From: Fragum whitleyi | Taxonomy: Eukaryota > Mollusca > Bivalvia > Cardiida > Cardiidae | Assembly (NCBI GenBank): GCA_948146395.1 | Contig: OX411556.1 | Span: forward strand, 31,856,056-31,920,055 | Direction: 5' to 3' | DNA: 64,000 nucleotides | In this document: positions 1-12,297 of the stretch, in pieces | Numbering within the stretch: the stretch's first letter is position 1 | Layout of the letters: every line of letters begins with the position of its first letter | Notes under the pieces: model-generated | What the model was told of the DNA's origin: nothing | Seen by the model: only the letters and a program-made list of their open reading frames with translations | Databases searched by the model: none | Translations under genes and position numbers: made by a program

Positions 1-255
1 ATATGCATGCAGGTTCAATTAATAGATTTCTATGTCCTCACGAACCAAACTCACGCTTAGAAAATTCAACTACATGTATGTCAGTGAAATTGTGGATTTT
101 CTTTATCGATTTTTATGCTAAGTGTAGTTGTTGATCATTTTTAGTGACTTTGGAACGTTTAAGTGAGTGTTTGGAATGAATGAATGGAGCGGTGGGTGAT
201 TGATTTTGAATTATTTTGATCGGAATTATTGTCAATTTCACGATGTAATTAACTT
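1..255 (+). mobile_element. Family A MITE, cut by window start
   Basis: This is the long arm and right terminal repeat of a family A element. It holds the TCAGTGAAATTG block near 80, the GAGTGTTTGGAATGAATGAA block near 165, and a right end reading GTCAATTTCACGATG then TTAACT. The short arm and central hairpin lie left of the window. Confidence 0.85.
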
Positions 256-411
256 TATCGTTTTATCTCTCAATTCGTGATATAAGTTTACGAGCAGAAC
301 TGAAAAACAATTAAAAGTTACTATCAAACAATCATCAAAGAGGTTGACTTCAACTTTATTTCATACGACGCATATTTCAACATTAACTAGAAATTATGAA
401 TCATTATCTGC

Positions 412-845
412 CAATTAATCATATCGTGAAATTTGATCTCATCTCGACCAAAAACATTCAAAATCAATTGCTCGGCGCTCCAATCATTCATCCCAAATAC
501 TCACTCAAACCAATCAAAAAACCCTAAATCACCTAAAAGGATGAAATCAAGAACTACATCCTAAATGAAAATCGATAGAAAATTTCACAATTTCACTGAC
601 TTAGTTGAAATTGTTATCATCTTATTTGTTCGTGGAGACATAGATAGCTATTTATAGAACATATATGCGTGTTTTATCAAAGGGAGGGAATCAATATCGC
701 TAATTTTGTTCATCTTGAACAAAATTAGCGAAATTGATTTACTTTCCTTTAATTTCTTTCAAATCTTTCCTCTTCCACTCATTCAATTTCATTCCGAAAA
801 TTTCCAGTATCATTCAGCTTGTTAATTGCAAGATTTTCTTAACTG
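412..845 (-). mobile_element. Family A MITE, near full length
   Basis: The left end (ATCATATCGTGAAATT) has long-arm sequence behind it. A central hairpin at about 683-752 has the core TTTTGTTCATC/TTGAACAAAA flanked by AATATCGC and GCGAAATT. The right end is worn (GTTAATTGCAAGATTTTC). It is a full-size but diverged copy. Confidence 0.85.
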
Positions 846-3039
846 GAAAAACAGCACCAGGTCCTGTATATGATAAACGTAAAAATATGCACATATCAAA
901 AGACTTAAAGACAATTTTACAGCGCAAACCTATGGTAGATCGGTGGTATAAAGGGGTTATGTTGTCAAGATCATATTAAAATATGTCATAAATTTTGAAA
1001 TGCATGTTTCAGTGCTTGGCAGCTGTCTATTTTCATGTGACGTTTTTCAAATAATTTATTTCAATTGAAATGATACGTCGTATTTGAGATTAAATTGTCT
1101 GGCGTAGAGCGTCGTTGTTGCAAGTTGTAGGACTAATTCGCTGAAAGATTAAATGAAAACGTCTTTTTGATATGATAAAGTAGAATGTATTGATTAAACG
1201 ATACGCATCTTCTTTTGAAAGAGAAAGAATCCACCTGTTAAAATTCTTATAAGTGAAAGATTTACTAATGGATAGTATATTTTAATTCTATACTTAAACC
1301 ATAATATTCAGTTCGGTTCAAGATACGGATTTTAAATTCATTTTTAGAAATTGTGGTAAATAAAGAAATAGTCCGAAAGAATACTACTAGATTTCAATTA
1401 GCGTCATTAAAAAATATCTATGACTTTTAGATGACTGTAGTAAAAAACTTCAGTGATAGCATAGATACCATAGATAAAGCGAACTGTCAGAGATCACAAC
1501 GAAGACATCGCATGAAAACTAAACAAAAGCTTCATGACTACACGAAGCTTAAGTTTTCTGTGAGAAGTAATGACTACAATCCATAATTGATTGTACTAGG
1601 ACGGAATCTTATTGATTTTATAAAAAAAAGCCCTTTCACTGAGAAAAAAAATCTCGAGTATATTTATATACATTTGCTCACATTTAAAACATAATAACTT
1701 TAAAATGTTAGACGTGTGACAGATGGTAAGTATCAGTTTCATATGATTTTCCTCTCCTGCTTTTGTGAATTGGTATGAGTCTATTGATTTATTTACTGTG
1801 CAAACTCCTGAAAGTTCTCGTAAAAAAGCAATATTTCAGTGCATTTTAGCCATTTAGTAAGTGAAAAATCACTTTAATTTCAACAAAAAAGATTAAAACA
1901 CGTTTTTTGAAGTGAAACCCAAGATATCAGTAAGACAGATTTCATGATTATGACTTAATGACACCATGTTCATAGGATATTTCTGTTTACCTGATTGTTT
2001 AATCATTTTACCACAAGATAACGACGTATAATGTGTGTAGGGAATGTCGTTTTATCATCATTTGAATATCATGCGCTGCACGAGACATTCTTTGCATATA
2101 AAAAAGAAACGTAAACAAGAAGGCCCTCGATCGCTTACCTGGGGTTTTAATCCAGCTGAAAACATGGAACCTAGCTTCCAAATTATCTTTTTTTCAGAAA
2201 TAAGTAGTTTTTGAAAGTTATCTACGGCTTTTACTATAGCGGCGTATCTTCACGAGACTTAAATACTAAATTTCATATTGATATTGATCATAGAAAAATA
2301 TGAAGACATACGTCATATTCTAAATATTTCTAGTAATTTCACGTATAGATTCCAGTATTTCAATACGGTTCATCTCTATGATCTGGGATCTATTCTGAAA
2401 AAGTTCTTTGAAACCTGGGAATAAGCTGTGGTCCATATTTTGAAAATCAAAAAAAGAAATAAAATGTCCCTTTCAGATAGAATACTCAATCAAGGGTTAA
2501 TCCTTGCGACCAGCCAAAAAAATCTGACAAGATTTTTGAAGACTGACCAAAGAATGTGACTGGTTGATTGTAATGAGGGAAAGTGTCATTAAGGCGATTT
2601 TTTCCAATCGCTCTACCAATGGCGCACATCCATTTACATGATATTTTGTTTACTTTGACTAGAAAATATTCCGGCAAATTTTCATATAGCTTGCGCCAAA
2701 ATTTGGTCTCCTACATTGTAAACACGTTAATTGTTCAGACTTCAGTACGGACGGCACACGACGGACTTTCCATTATCACAAAGTCCCTCCAGAATTACGA
2801 TGTGCTAAGGTCAGCTACTGTAACAAGTACACAGTAAGGCGTAAAAATAAGTTTTAGAACCAGCACAGCACGTGCGAAGGGTGTTATGTATGTAAACTGC
2901 CACAGTTTTTATTGCTTTGTCATTCTGGCTTTAGCTTTTAGCTCAAATGACTGACCGACTAGCGTCCTCATAATATTCTAGAGAATGCGTTCATAGCACT
3001 TGCAAGTAATGGCTTTTTGTCTCTGAATCTTTGTCTAAT
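846..3039. other. Unannotated AT-rich stretch
   Basis: I see no repeat family shared with the rest of the window, no long open frame and no RNA gene. Overlapping 63- and 84-codon frames on opposite strands at 2486-2837 are unsupported. The bases TACGGACGGCACACGACGG near 2747 resemble the GTCCGTCC-rich heads of family C and may be a remnant. Confidence 0.5.
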
Positions 3040-3465
3040 ACGGTTAAAACATCTTGAAATTGAAACTCATTCCGATCGAAATCATTCTAAATCATTCACT
3101 CAGCGCTCCGATAATTCATTCCAAACACTCACTCAAACCATTCAAAAACGCTCCAAAGTCACTGAAAAAGATAGAATCAACAACTTCATTCAAAATAAAA
3201 AAGCTAGAAAACGATCGCGATTTCACAGACATGATTCAAGTTGTAAACGTTTGATAGGTTCTTGAAGAAATAGGAATCTATTTATATAACTTTTATGCAT
3301 ATCTTATTAAAGGGAGGTATTTAATATCGCCAATTTTGTTCATCCCGAGTAAAATTTACCTTCCTTTAAAGTCACTCAAAACTCGCTCTACACACTCATT
3401 CAGTTTCATTCCAAAATCAATCGAAACTCATCCTTATTGTCAATTTCACGATGTTGTTAACTGTA
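3040..3465 (-). mobile_element. Family A MITE, full length
   Basis: Both ends are visible: CGGTTAAAACATCTTG on the left, CAATTTCACGATGTTGTTAA then CTGTA on the right. The long arm comes first, and the internal TTCATTCAAAATAAAAAAGC block is intact. The hairpin near 3330 has lost its right half, leaving TTTTGTTCATCCCGAGTAAA. The overlapping 82- and 66-codon frames are shadows of the element. Confidence 0.9.
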
Positions 3466-3552
3466 GTCTACAAAGGACAAAGCAAATCTAGAATACCACA
3501 ACCGAATCAAACTTTAGTATTTTTATCTTTGCAAACATTCTTTGATAGACTG

Positions 3553-3695
3553 AAGGCTGCCAACTTATCGAGGCGAAATTTCCCATTGGCGTGGAGCAGA
3601 CGTTCCGTTGGCTGGATTAACTATTGATGTCTATAATAACCCCCATAAATAAATATATCGTTTTCCATTCAATGCATCTGTGTTTTCGTGAAGAA
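3553..3695 (+). repeat. Family F dispersed repeat, copy 1
   Basis: A block of about 140 bp carries CAGACGTTCCGTTGGCTGGA near 3598 and ends near ATAAATATATCGTTTTCC. It is closely matched at 10192-10437 and 14505-14765, which extend further left. Its class is unknown. Confidence 0.75.
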
Positions 3696-3742
3696 TGATT
3701 TTATGTCTGCAGAAATATAACTAGAATTGTCATAAAAAGAAA

Positions 3743-4045
3743 TATATAATACGTACTCAGTGTTTTGTATGAAAAAAAATCTAACGAGGTTGTGTGAATT
3801 GATAATTGTCGAGGCTCTGCTGAGACAATTATCAATTCAAAGAACTAAATTAGATATTTTTTATACAACACTCTAAGTGCGTATCATATTTATCTGCCTT
3901 GTTTTCGTCGATGTTTCTAACAGTAATGCAAGTTTCTAAAAATAACTGATATATGTCATTGTTCTAAAAATATCCATATGATATAAAAAAAAGATATCAT
4001 ATGGTATGTTATCACGCAGATATTTGTAAAGTTATAAGATAAACT
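3743..4045 (+). mobile_element. Family D hairpin element, copy 1
   Basis: It begins ATACGTACTCAGTGTTTTGT, and the inverted match ACACTCTAAGTGCGTATCAT lies near 3869-3888. In the centre, AATTGATAATTGTC and GACAATTATCAATT form a perfect 14-bp stem around GAGGCTCTGCTGA. Similarity to 44219-44535 continues rightward through a second hairpin (CCATATGATA..TATCATATGG, about 3975-4003), so the mobile unit is probably about 300 bp. Confidence 0.75.
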
Positions 4046-4199
4046 AGTTTATACTATGATTGAAGTTTTTTTCAATTATTCCAGCTTTCAAAATTAAGAT
4101 CCACCAGATACATTATTACCATGTGATGAATCTTAATGAAATATTAGCCAAGTTAAATAATAAATTGGAAGCATAAATAGAAGAGTATTCTTATGGCAT

Positions 4200-4573
4200 G
4201 CTGAAAGATTTTGGCATGCTTTCGGAATGAAATTGAATGAGTGATGAGTGAGTTTTGAGTTATTTTAAAGGGAAGTAATACAATTTTGCAAATTTTGTTC
4301 ATGATGAACAAAATATGAGTAATTCATTACCTCCCAACAATAAAATACCCATAAGCTCACGTAAGTAGCGTTATTTCTCGCTAGAAACCAAAAAGACGCT
4401 AACGATTTCAATAAGACGTGAAACGAGGATTTTTTTCTTGCAATTTTTATTTTTAATATAGTTGTTGGCCTTATCTTTTTAGTCACTTTGGATTGAACGA
4501 ATGGAGCATGGAGTGGGCGATAAAGAATGGGTTAAATCGAAATGAGAGTCAATTCACGGTGTTCTTAAAACTC
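4200..4573 (+). mobile_element. Family A MITE, left end degraded
   Basis: Short-arm sequence (TTTCGGAATGAAATTGAATG) leads into a hairpin with core TTTTGTTCATGATGAACAAAA at about 4297-4317, then the long arm. The left terminal repeat is not recognisable. The right one is reduced to GTCAATTCACGGTGTTC. A 73-codon minus-strand frame here is a shadow. Confidence 0.8.
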
Positions 4574-4878
4574 TAGGCTGGATATAATATTTGAAATGAC
4601 TACATACTTAAATAAGTAGCATAACTTTATTTTTAAAAAACTCAAATTGAGATCATTTATAACGAAAATTTATTCCAATATATGAATGCTATCTTTTATG
4701 CATGTTCCGATTAGTTAAAGGTATGAAGCGAACTTTCTGAAAAAAGAGAGCCCACACATTTCAGTTTATTTTTTTAAATTTATATTGCTAAGAAAGAATT
4801 ATTCAGGAGTAACTAGCATGTAATATATCATTGACCTTGTCTTTGATCTAAACGCATTTGCACAAATAAAATCACCAT
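4574..4878. other. Unannotated AT-rich stretch
   Basis: No repeat, open frame or RNA gene is recognised. Confidence 0.5.
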
Positions 4879-6609
4879 ATTTTAGCCCACCTGAACACGA
4901 AGTGCTCAAGGCTAGCTTTATGGATTACCTGACGTCCGTTGTGCGCCGTGCGTCGTCCGTCGTCAACATTTACCTTTAGGACAGTCTAGAGGCCACATTT
5001 TTAGCCCATTCAAACTGAAAATTGGTCTACATGAATCGATCGATGAAATCTCGGACAAGTTCGAAATTTGGGTCACGTTGTATAAAAACTAGATCATGGA
5101 ATCAAATCTTAGAAAAATATTGTGGACACTCTAGGTGCCACATTTTTAGCCCAATCAACCTGAAAATTAGTAAGATTGATGATTATCTTGATGAAACCTC
5201 GTACAATCTTTAAATTGGGTCACGTGGGGTCAAACTTTGGGTCACAAGGACAAATCTTATGAAAAAAAAATGTGGACACTCTAAAAAACGACTTTTTATC
5301 CCAATCGAGCTGAAAAATTAGACAGAATGGTTACCTTGATGAAATCCCGGACGAGCTTGAAACTGAGTCAAATTGGGCCAAAACTAGGTCATAGGGGGTA
5401 AATCTTAGAAAACCCCTGTGGACATTCTGGAGACCATATTTTTTAGCCCAGTCAACCTGAAATACGTCGGAATGATTATCTTGATGAAATATCGGAAAAG
5501 TTCGAATTTTGGTCATATGGGGTCAAAAACTAGTTCACAGTATCAAATCTTAGAAAAATCTTGTGGGACTCAAGAGGTTAATTTCTTGAATCCAGTCAAC
5601 CTGTGAATTTGTCAGATTGATTTTCTTGTTGATGCAAGCCAACATTATTAATTTTACTTGTCATTATTTCCCATCCTGATTGGGCTGTTTACTTTGGTGT
5701 TACAGGCTGTCGCGACATCCAAAAAAGGCCCCATATGGTAAAATATACAAATATCTTCTTCTCTGACTCTTCGAATCAGAATTCATCCGAACTGCTCAGG
5801 AATGATGCTTGGGACATGCTCTTTTAGATTCCTTTTTAAAATCCTGATTTGACTGTAAACTTAGGTTTAACAGGCTGTCGGGTCGCCCGAAAATGGTCCC
5901 ATATGGTTAGATATACAAATATCTTCTTCTCTGAATCTACCAGTCAGAATTCAATCAAACTGTAAAAGAATGCGAATGGTGCTTGGGACATGCTCTTTCT
6001 GATTCATACTTTTTATCCTGATTTGACTGATAACTTGAGCCTACAGGTTGTCACGTCATCCTAAATGGCCCTATATAAAACGTTCTTCTCTGACAGGACT
6101 TAACGTTAAGACATGCTCTCTTAGGTTTCTCCCTGATTTTTTATTGAGGAAAAACATGGGTTCTGTAGAGTCAGCTGAAAAGGGGTGCCGTACGACAATA
6201 TATATATATTAAAAATATCTTCTTTTCTGGAATAAATTTTTGGATGCAAGTGATTGATCTCAGGATTATTCTTTGGATAGACCTCTCTCTTATTTTTCTG
6301 GTTGATTATTTTGCTGTGTCATGTAAAATGGTGCTTTTGTGGTGCAACATTTCTTGTAGCCACACCTGACTATGATATGAAACCTCTTTGAAATATCATT
6401 CTGTGTTTTAGAAAAAAGGACTTTTGTGTAAGATAGTTTGTTGACTAAAGATTTTTTTTATTTCATACATTAATCAAATTCAGCCTTAGATGAGCATCAG
6501 CTTACAAATAGATCATCGCTTAGCTTAATACATTAATACAATTTATCAATGAATTTTCAAAAATCATAAGTGTCAGCAGAGCGAACTGGCCCTCTTAGGC
6601 CTCTTGTTT
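4879..6609 (+). repeat. Family C repeat, about 1.7 kb, with two internal arrays
   Basis: The head reads TTTAGCCCACCTGAACACGA with AAGTGCTCAAGGCTAGC, followed by a GTCCGTTGTGCGCC-type run. An array of about 145-bp units follows from 4980 to 5610 (each has CCACATTTTTAGCCC, then a GGTCA-rich part). A second array of about 175-bp units runs from 5650 to 6110 (CAGGCTGTC, CCCATATGGT, ATCTTCTTCTCTGA). The tail ends GGCCTCTTGTTTG. Heads and tails of this kind are familiar in bivalve genomes, but the class is unknown to me. Confidence 0.75.
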
Positions 6610-7704
6610 GTTGTCATGTTCTCTGACTATATTGACACGGACAAAACAACGGACATAGTTACCATCCTTTGACAATCTTCATGATTGTGTCATCGCGTAA
6701 AAATAAACGTGCCTTCGAAACAGACTTTATTTTGAAGAAACTAGCATTATGTTGACAAAAAGGAATGAATATCCACAGGGAGAAAAAAATGGGTTTACTC
6801 TATCATTATACAGGTGATTGCAATTGTAATTTAGGACCATTACCTCATGCTTTTTAGATTTCAGTTCAGTACAGCCCTACTCCTGGCTATACCACATTTT
6901 CCGCGATTTCAAATACCGTTGTTTGACAATAGTTATTTTAAAATAGTAAGATATGTTTACTCGTCCATGCTTACAAATGTTTATCGAAGTTTGTTACTGA
7001 TTATAAATTGGGTAACATTGTAGCCTTAAGATCTTGAAAGTTTTAATACCAGTCATATTTTCTTTTAAGAACCATTTATATTCAGAACAGAGGTATGAAG
7101 TGCGAAGCATCGTTGATATCTTTACTCATGATTATTGCACAATTAAATTACAGGATTTTAGTGCTTTAGACAGGGTTTGACACTAACTCCTGCGAGTTAT
7201 GAGTCAAGTGGAATCCGAATTTGTGATATCAATGAGTCCAAGCTAAAATTAACGAGTCCAAATTTTTATACTAGGGGAAAATCAGTGATAAGAAGAAATT
7301 AAGAAATTGCTTTTGGCAAGCAATTCCTTCTTTTCCACAATATTACCTCTAAAATTAAGAAACCTTTCTCCGGATGGGATACTTAATATTCTCATTTATG
7401 ATAAAAGGATCCATCGAACTTCTAGATTGCAAAATTGAGGGGGGGGGGGGGGGGGGGGTGTCCAGGCTTTGATATAAGGAGTCTCGGACTCCTGGACTCC
7501 CCTTAGTGTCTAACCCTGTTACAACAAGAATTAAACCAATTGTTCTTACAAGTTACATGTAAATGCGAAACAAAAAGAATCAAATAATGAACCACACAAA
7601 CACAGGCTCCTTTCAGGTAAAAGAAATGAAAAGATACTTAAGTTGAGTGATGAACTGAGATGAGGCTTACTGCTTAAGGATGTCGCAGACTATGACAACT
7701 TATT
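6610..7704. other. Unannotated stretch with a G run
   Basis: It contains the poly-G run at 7439-7458 and a small stem AATTGCTT/AAGCAATT near 7305-7326. No gene or shared repeat is recognised. Confidence 0.5.
7439..7458 (+). repeat. Homopolymer G, about 20 bases
   Basis: An uninterrupted G run. It could form a G-quadruplex. Assembled lengths of such runs are often unreliable. Confidence 0.9.
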
Positions 7705-7937
7705 TGTGACCCGTCACGCAAAAAGGGACCATTTGGAAACTCCGTAAAATATGTATTTGAAAAAGAAAGGTTTTTGTCAGTAGGGGCCAGCCAGAGGTCG
7801 CATTTCAAAAATCTCTATTAGAAAGGTCGGTTGGAAATTCTACTTTGAGAAAATCAGTAAAGTGGGTAAATTTTCGAAAATTAGTCAGTCTATGCAGTAC
7901 GTGCAGTCTGATTAAGATCGACACTTTACGCACTACT
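7705..7937 (+). mobile_element. Family B repeat, copy 1
   Basis: Begins TGTGACCCGTCACGCAAAAA, then a CCAGCCAGAGGTCGCATTTC block and a GCAGTCTGATT..GACACTTTACGCAC end. The same order appears reversed at 20694-20928. The terminal motif is itself a small inverted repeat (GTGACCCGTCAC). Confidence 0.75.
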
Positions 7938-8317
7938 TAATCCTCTAACTATTCAAGAATAAAGTTTGATTAGAAAAAAAGCTTTTTCTTATTAGCTTGA
8001 TGGTGTATTATGCTCCGTAATTGTAGGCTGCTTGCTGTTAACTGTATATTCCCCTCTTTATTCAAAGCTTTGACAGACTTCGAACAGCCTTCACTGACAC
8101 GGACATTTTTTAAGCTCAAACGACATGCTTTCTACTGAATTATTGTTGGGAAAAACGTGGATAGGACAGTAAAGATTTACCCAGAACTGGCAGTTTGAAA
8201 CAAAATCAAATTTCAGAAACATTTGGTAACGATATTCTAAATAAGACTTTTTAACCTGCCAACTTCAGCAGTATAAAATGTGTTGAATCGAATTACTTTC
8301 ATTCTTGTCCTTGTTAA

Positions 8318-8425
8318 GCAAAGTGGAATCTAATTAGCGTGCAAGGAATATGCATTCAAGGAAAAATATTCAATTATTGCGCAATGAAAGCCGTCTTGTA
8401 TATCCTCTGGGAGAAATAACTTGGC
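8318..8425 (+). repeat. Family R dispersed repeat, copy 1
   Basis: The block AAGTGGAATCTAATTAG, TTCAAGG, ATTCAATTATTGCGCAATGA, GTCTTG and GGGAGAAATA is shared with 13250-13440 and 17820-17960, and more weakly with 9185-9365. It contains the palindrome ATTGCGCAAT at 8376-8385. Confidence 0.75.
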
Positions 8426-8639
8426 ATTAACAGTTATAAAGACCTCAACGATGACTGGAACGATACACTATCTTTCTATTATGTACATCGTTTATTAATT
8501 TCCAAGTCTGCAACATGGTACTGGAATTAAATATTTTAGTATCATACACAGGTTCTATTGCATTAAGCATAATAAAATACTAGGAAGTACTGGATTTTTT
8601 AATCGAGTCGTCTATTGAAAGGTCTCTGTTGAGTTTTTA

Positions 8640-9175
8640 ACTCCATTGGCCGAAGGCCACTGGGGCTATTGTCATGGAGCTGTGTCCGTCGTGCGTGCGT
8701 CCGTCCGTCTGGTCGTAACTTTTTCCTGGAAAATCTTCTCCTCAGAAACTACAGGGTTATTTTTAACTTTTCAATGTAAAAGAAAGAGCCGTCGAGCTTG
8801 TGCCCTTAGAAAAACAACATTTCTACGATTGTTAGACGGAATGATCGAATGGATAAATGACTGACTAGTAGCGAACCAATAAACTCAAATAAAATTATAA
8901 AGACGCGAGTTGCGCCTGTCTGCAAAGCGGTATCAGGCGTAGTAATCTATACCTTGGGATTTGGTTGTTTTTGGCGGACTCAGCGCTATATAGTGAGCAT
9001 ACCGTTCGACATTATTCTTTTGGAGTGAGTTCGGAATGTAGCTTACGATCCCTTTAGGTAAATAGAACCATTGGTTACCCTCGCCTAAAAGGCCTTGCTA
9101 AAAAGATCCAAAAATTTTAGTGCATGCCTTCAAATGTATCCTTGCCTCTTTTTAAACCAGGCCTTCAGCGCTTTT
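8640..9175 (+). repeat. Family G dispersed repeat, copy 1
   Basis: Opens CCATTGGCCGAAGGCCACTG, a head familiar from bivalve repeats, then a CGTCCGTCC run. From about 8770 it matches 26862-27240 in reverse: shared blocks include ATTGTTAGACGGAATGATCG, CAAAGCGGTATC, GCGCTATATAGTGAGCATA, GGCATGCA-type and GAGGCAAGG-type segments. The overlapping 72-codon frame does not survive in the other copy. Confidence 0.75.
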
Positions 9176-9184
9176 AGCGGTTTG

Positions 9185-9365
9185 ATTTTACTGTGTCAGG
9201 TGAAATCCAATTAGAGAGAACGTAATATTTAGTTCAAGAAAATGGATCTATTATAGAGCTATCAAAACGGCTGAATATCCTCCAGGAGTATTAAACATGG
9301 CTTTTCGACTTCAAATAAGCAATTCGAGACACTGTTCATTTCTTATGTATTGTACGTCTTTTAAC
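9185..9365 (+). repeat. Family R dispersed repeat, diverged copy
   Basis: Keeps GTGAAATCCAATTAGAGAG, TTCAAG, TATCCTCCAGGAGTA and CATTTCTTATGTATTGTACG, matching the fuller copy at 13250. The ATTGCGCAAT palindrome has been lost. Confidence 0.5.
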
Positions 9366-10191
9366 CCTTCCCTGTTTTACAAAACTTTGGATCTGTCCAA
9401 ATTCAAAGGTTTTGCAGACGAAAATTTAAAGTGGATTTAATTTGAAAAATAAGCATTCAGTAGGGTAGAAAATAGAGTGGAAAAAGAATAAATTGCTTGT
9501 CAGAAGCAAACCTCTTTTTTCACAATGTTTTCTCAATCATAAAATCACAGGCACGTTAAAAGCAGGGATTGAAAAGCAAAGGGTTAATTTTCAATATTAT
9601 TGTAATGTTTACAATAATCTAATGATCACTTTGATTTCTTAATTCACAGTCCGTACCTATGCACACTTAACATACGACTTTTGGTTTTGAAACGTTTTCG
9701 GTAAATGGTAATTTAAAAATTATTTTAACCCATCTAACTTATCAATTTAAAGAAGTAATACAACTGAAACTTGTAGTAAAATACAATTGATCTCATATTT
9801 AAAAACTATTATTTGAAAACAAAGTTTTAAGAAGAAAGTTTCGTAATAGCTACGCGGAGCTTCGCTTGTCTACCCAAGATAGAGTTTCTTTCGTAAATTA
9901 AGTTTGATTATTTAAACCGCATTTTAGAAATAATATCCCTCTTCTTATAAAAAGGTTTTCGTCCATATGATTTATGCAATTTAAGTATTAAATTAGTCGT
10001 TTGAAACAAGTTTTAGCATTTTTCTGATTTTTGCAAAGGTTATACGACAATGAGTTTAAAGTTAAAATGAGATTTGGAAGAAAGGGCAATATCTTGTTTG
10101 CTAATTGTTATACAATGTTAAAGCCGTTTCATAAAATACCTCGATTACCGGCATCACATGCCGTTTCACGATCTTCGATTCACGTGCCAGC
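9366..10191. other. Unannotated AT-rich stretch
   Basis: No shared repeat, RNA gene or convincing exon is seen. An 84-codon frame beginning at 10031 runs into the family F repeat and is not supported. Confidence 0.5.
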
Positions 10192-10437
10192 TACTCGATG
10201 TTCTAAAGTAAATGTGACAGTTAGCCTGTTGCTTCCAAAAGAATTTTGGATAAGTCGATATTTCAACGGCTGCATTAAAAGTTAGGTACAGTGATAGAAA
10301 TGACTGATTCAAGCCAATTTATCCAAGTGAAATTTCCCATTGGCATAGAGCAGACGTTCCGTTGGCTGGATTAACTGCTAATGTCTGTGATAACCACCAT
10401 AAATAAATATATCGTTTTCCGTTGAACGCATCTTTGT
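10192..10437 (+). repeat. Family F dispersed repeat, copy 2
   Basis: The longer form of the family, matching 14505-14765 along its length (ACAGTTAGCCTGTT, TAGTGATAG-type, CAATTTATC) and ending in CAGACGTTCCGTTGGCTGGA and AATATATCGTTTTCCGTT. The 109-codon minus-strand frame at 10319-10648 mostly overlies this repeat. Confidence 0.75.
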
Positions 10438-10645
10438 TAAATACAGATCTTGTTTCGGAAAGCTTAATAGAATCAAAAATGGGATACACGTTGCATTTTG
10501 CAGAGGTTTTTGAATTGAGGTTCATTGCTGAATTAAGCACAAAAATGAAACGCAAAAATGGGCACATAACTAAATATAGATAGTCTTTTTTCCTTTCCGT
10601 GGGTATCGCCACAGTATAATATATAGAGGATATTGAATGAGTGGT

Positions 10646-10756
10646 CATTGAATACCGAAAATATTAAAGGAGTCATCTATAAACAGATAAAAACGAGGAT
10701 GTGTCAAGTTTTTATCTGTTCATAGATGGCGAGTTTAATAATTTCGGTATTTGATG
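10646..10756. repeat. Imperfect hairpin, arms of about 49 bp
   Basis: AATACCGAAAATATTAAA and CATCTATAAACAGATAAAAAC-type sequence are followed, after a loop of about 13 bases, by their reverse complements (TTTTTATCTGTTCATAGATG, TTTAATAATTTCGGTATT). It is a probable foldback MITE or its core, and I see no second copy in the window. Confidence 0.7.
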
Positions 10757-11089
10757 AGCACAAATTTGGTATTCAATTTTTAATATGACCCGAATTTTGG
10801 TGATAAAACGATAAAATTACGGGATTTATTGATTCATGTTATTCCGCGAAACATATAACGCCATTTGAAAAATGACGACAGCAGATCCATTATGACGTCA
10901 TTTTCCTAACAAAAATATAACGTTGTTCTTTGTTCTTAGCTCATTTGCATAGTTATTCAACTAGTGTAATAACACTCGTGTAATATCAAAAATATTCAAC
11001 GGGTTTATTTCACTCCCGCGACGTAGGTCATATTATAATGATGTATCTTTCTTTCAAGAACATCCGGCTATTGAATTGATTAGACACCT
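10757..11089. other. Unannotated stretch
   Basis: It contains TGACGTCA at about 10894. A segment with TTTGCATAGTTATT and GGGTTTATTTCACTC near 10943-11020 loosely resembles 58693-58770. No gene is recognised. Confidence 0.4.
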
Positions 11090-12297
11090 TTTTAGCTCAC
11101 CTGAGAACAAAGTACTCAAGATGAGCGTTTGTGATCACTCACCGTCCGTCTGTCCGTCCGTCCGTCCGTCTGTCCATCCGTCAACAATTTCTTTAAACAT
11201 CTTCTTCTCCTAAACCACTGGACCAATCAGGCAGAAACTTGGCAGGGATGTTCCCTAGGGTAAAGCTCTTTAAAGGTTGTTAAAAGTATTTATTTTCATG
11301 AAAATCTCTTGTTTCCATGGTAACGGGAAGTCTGAAAAATGGCCGAAAATGGCTGAAAATGTAAGACAATGGCTGAAAATGTAAGAAAAAATTCTTCTCC
11401 TCCCAATCTAAAAGGCCAATTAAGCTGAAACTTGGCAGGGATATTCCTTAGGTGAAGCTCTTCAAAAGTTCAAAAGAATTTAATGTCATCAAAAACTTTA
11501 GTTTCCATGGTAACTGAAAGTCTGAAAAATGGCCGAAAATGGCTGAAAATATTAGTAAAAATTCTTCTCCTCCTAAACCACATGGCCAATCAAGTTGAAT
11601 CTTTGCAGGGATGATTTTTTGGGTCAAGCTCTTCAAAAGTCGTTACAAGAATTTAATTACATCAAAAACTCTGGTTGCCATTGTTACGGAACGTCTGAAA
11701 AATGGATGATAATATTAGAAAAAAATTCTTCTTTTCCAAAACCACAAGGCCAATCAAGCTGAAACTTTGCATAGATGACTTTTGGGTGAAGCTCTTCAAA
11801 AGTTGTTAAAAGAATTTAATTTCATCAAAAACTCTGGATACCAAGGTAACAGAATGTCTGAAATATTGCCGAAAATCTTATAAAAAGTCCCCTTTTCCCA
11901 GACCACTAGGCCAATCAAGCTGAAACATGACAGGGATGATCCTTGGGTGAAGTTTTTCAAAAGTTGCTTAAAGAATTTCATTTCTTCAAAGACTCTTGTT
12001 TCTATGGTAATGGACAGGCTGAAAATCGCCAAAAATTTTAAGACAAATTCTTTTCCTTCTTAACCATTAGACCAATCAATCTTAAACTAAGCAAAGATGT
12101 TCTTTACGTGTAGGTCTACTAAAGTTGTTAAAAGAATTGCCATGGTAAGAGAAAAGTTGAAAATTTACGAAAATTAAAAAAAAAATCGAATTGCAGTAGG
12201 ACGAAATCAAACAAATTCTGGTTTTCATAATATGGTTGACAAGTTTTGAGTGACTTACTCAGGTGAACGATATAGGACCATCATGGTCCTCTTGTTT
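11090..12297 (+). repeat. Family C repeat, about 1.2 kb, six-unit internal array
   Basis: Head TTTAGCTCACCTGAGAACAA, AGTACTCAAGATGAGCG, then a run of GTCCGTCC steps near 11147-11178. Units of about 160-190 bp begin near 11203, 11392, 11564, 11726, 11885 and 12046. Each carries TTCTTCTCCT, CCAATCAAGCTGAAAC, GCAGGGATG, a GTGAAGCTCTTC step and TTTCCATGGTAAC-type sequence. The tail is CATCATGGTCCTCTTGTTT. Confidence 0.8.

Noticed and set aside
8646..8864. 72-codon frame and its partial counterpart at 26974-27162
   Set aside because: The two family G copies read different frames and strands. Neither is conserved as protein.
10319..10648. 109-codon minus-strand frame
   Set aside because: Mostly covered by the family F repeat, and not preserved in the other two copies.
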